Assembly: GCA_033239125.1 (NCBI GenBank)
Contig: BSWB01000002.1
Span: 51,991,001 to 52,055,000, forward strand
Length of the DNA: 64,000 nucleotides
Reading direction: 5' to 3'
DNA from: Fagopyrum homotropicum
Lineage: Eukaryota > Streptophyta > Magnoliopsida > Caryophyllales > Polygonaceae
In this document: positions 63,769 to 64,000 of the stretch, one piece after another
How positions within the stretch are numbered: position 1 is the first letter of the stretch
How the letters are laid out: each line of letters opens with the position of its first letter
Notes under the pieces: generated by a model
What the model saw: the letters and a program-made list of their open reading frames with translations, nothing else
Told to the model about the DNA's origin: nothing
Database searches by the model: none
Program-made: the position numbers and the translations under genes

Positions 63769-64000
63769 TTAAGTTTGATAACACTTAACAATAACATTTT
63801 TTTATTTATAAGTGTTTTAACACTTAAAAATTAAATATATATCAAGATTAAAGTGTTTACTTTTTACTTTAGCATTCTTTTTTTTTTTTTTTTATTATAT
63901 TGCATTTATGAAGTAGTTATAAAGTGTAAAGATAGAGGTATCTGTAATTTAAAACCTTATTTTCATTTTTTTATAATAATACATTTTAATATTCTCAATT
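63769..64000. other. AT-rich flank
   Basis: AT-rich with a T16-type run near 63880. No gene, RNA or repeat boundary recognised. Confidence 0.5.

Overview
This is plant nuclear DNA, almost certainly from a flowering plant. It contains Ty3/gypsy Tekay/Del-type chromoviruses, Ty1/copia elements, a plant LINE, a BED-finger hAT transposon and Helitrons. It also carries decayed pieces of plant gene families (LEUNIG-like co-repressor, leucine-rich repeat protein). I see no bacterial genes, operons, CRISPR array, rRNA or tRNA gene. I cannot name the species. Almost every base outside the AT-rich tracts belongs to a mobile element or to a gene fragment broken up by mobile elements.

Layout. 1-16911 is a three-level nest of Tekay-type elements. 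Element A (+, 1-9850, left end outside the window) sits in the pol gene of element B (-, 9851-15428). B sits in the gag gene of an older element C (+, 15429-16911). A's 3' LTR itself holds a 1.19 kb solo-LTR-like insertion (8472-9658). 16912-37169 is a second nest. Element D (-) is split by the structurally complete element E (-, 19241-29955, target duplication CAGAT, near-identical 2.9 kb LTRs) and by a 1.75 kb solo LTR (31273-33021, target duplication CTAAC). 37170-38430 holds debris of a leucine-rich repeat gene. 38434-41573 is a hAT transposon with an intact 733-codon transposase, a 135 bp perfect palindrome and a three-stem fold in its 3' part. 41588-41969 is a foldback element.

42137-63768 can be read as one old, large Helitron with gene fragments inside it. 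Its 5' end resembles that of a second, clearly bounded Helitron. Its 3' end has a hairpin followed by CTAG and T. The cargo is an antisense coiled-coil-like fragment and the last exons of a LEUNIG-like WD40 gene, with frameshifts. Into this cargo have landed a Ty1/copia element with non-canonical TA...TA LTR ends (42917-47354), a gag-only LTR element of TR-GAG type (47778-52563) whose 3' LTR is split by a LINE (49908-52448), and a 3'-truncated copia element (about 53110-56589). A 5.1 kb Helitron (58176-63310, minus strand) carrying the decayed end of a Rep/helicase gene lies near the right end.

No complete host gene is visible. The open frames that could still make a protein are the hAT transposase (38920-41121), the gag-protease of the TR-GAG element (48269-49591), the RT-RNase H frame of element E (23460-25088) and the 3'-truncated copia polyprotein (53106-56342). 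The main interest is the insertion order, the Helitron gene-capture hypothesis, and elements that appear to have moved without a working gag or pol of their own.
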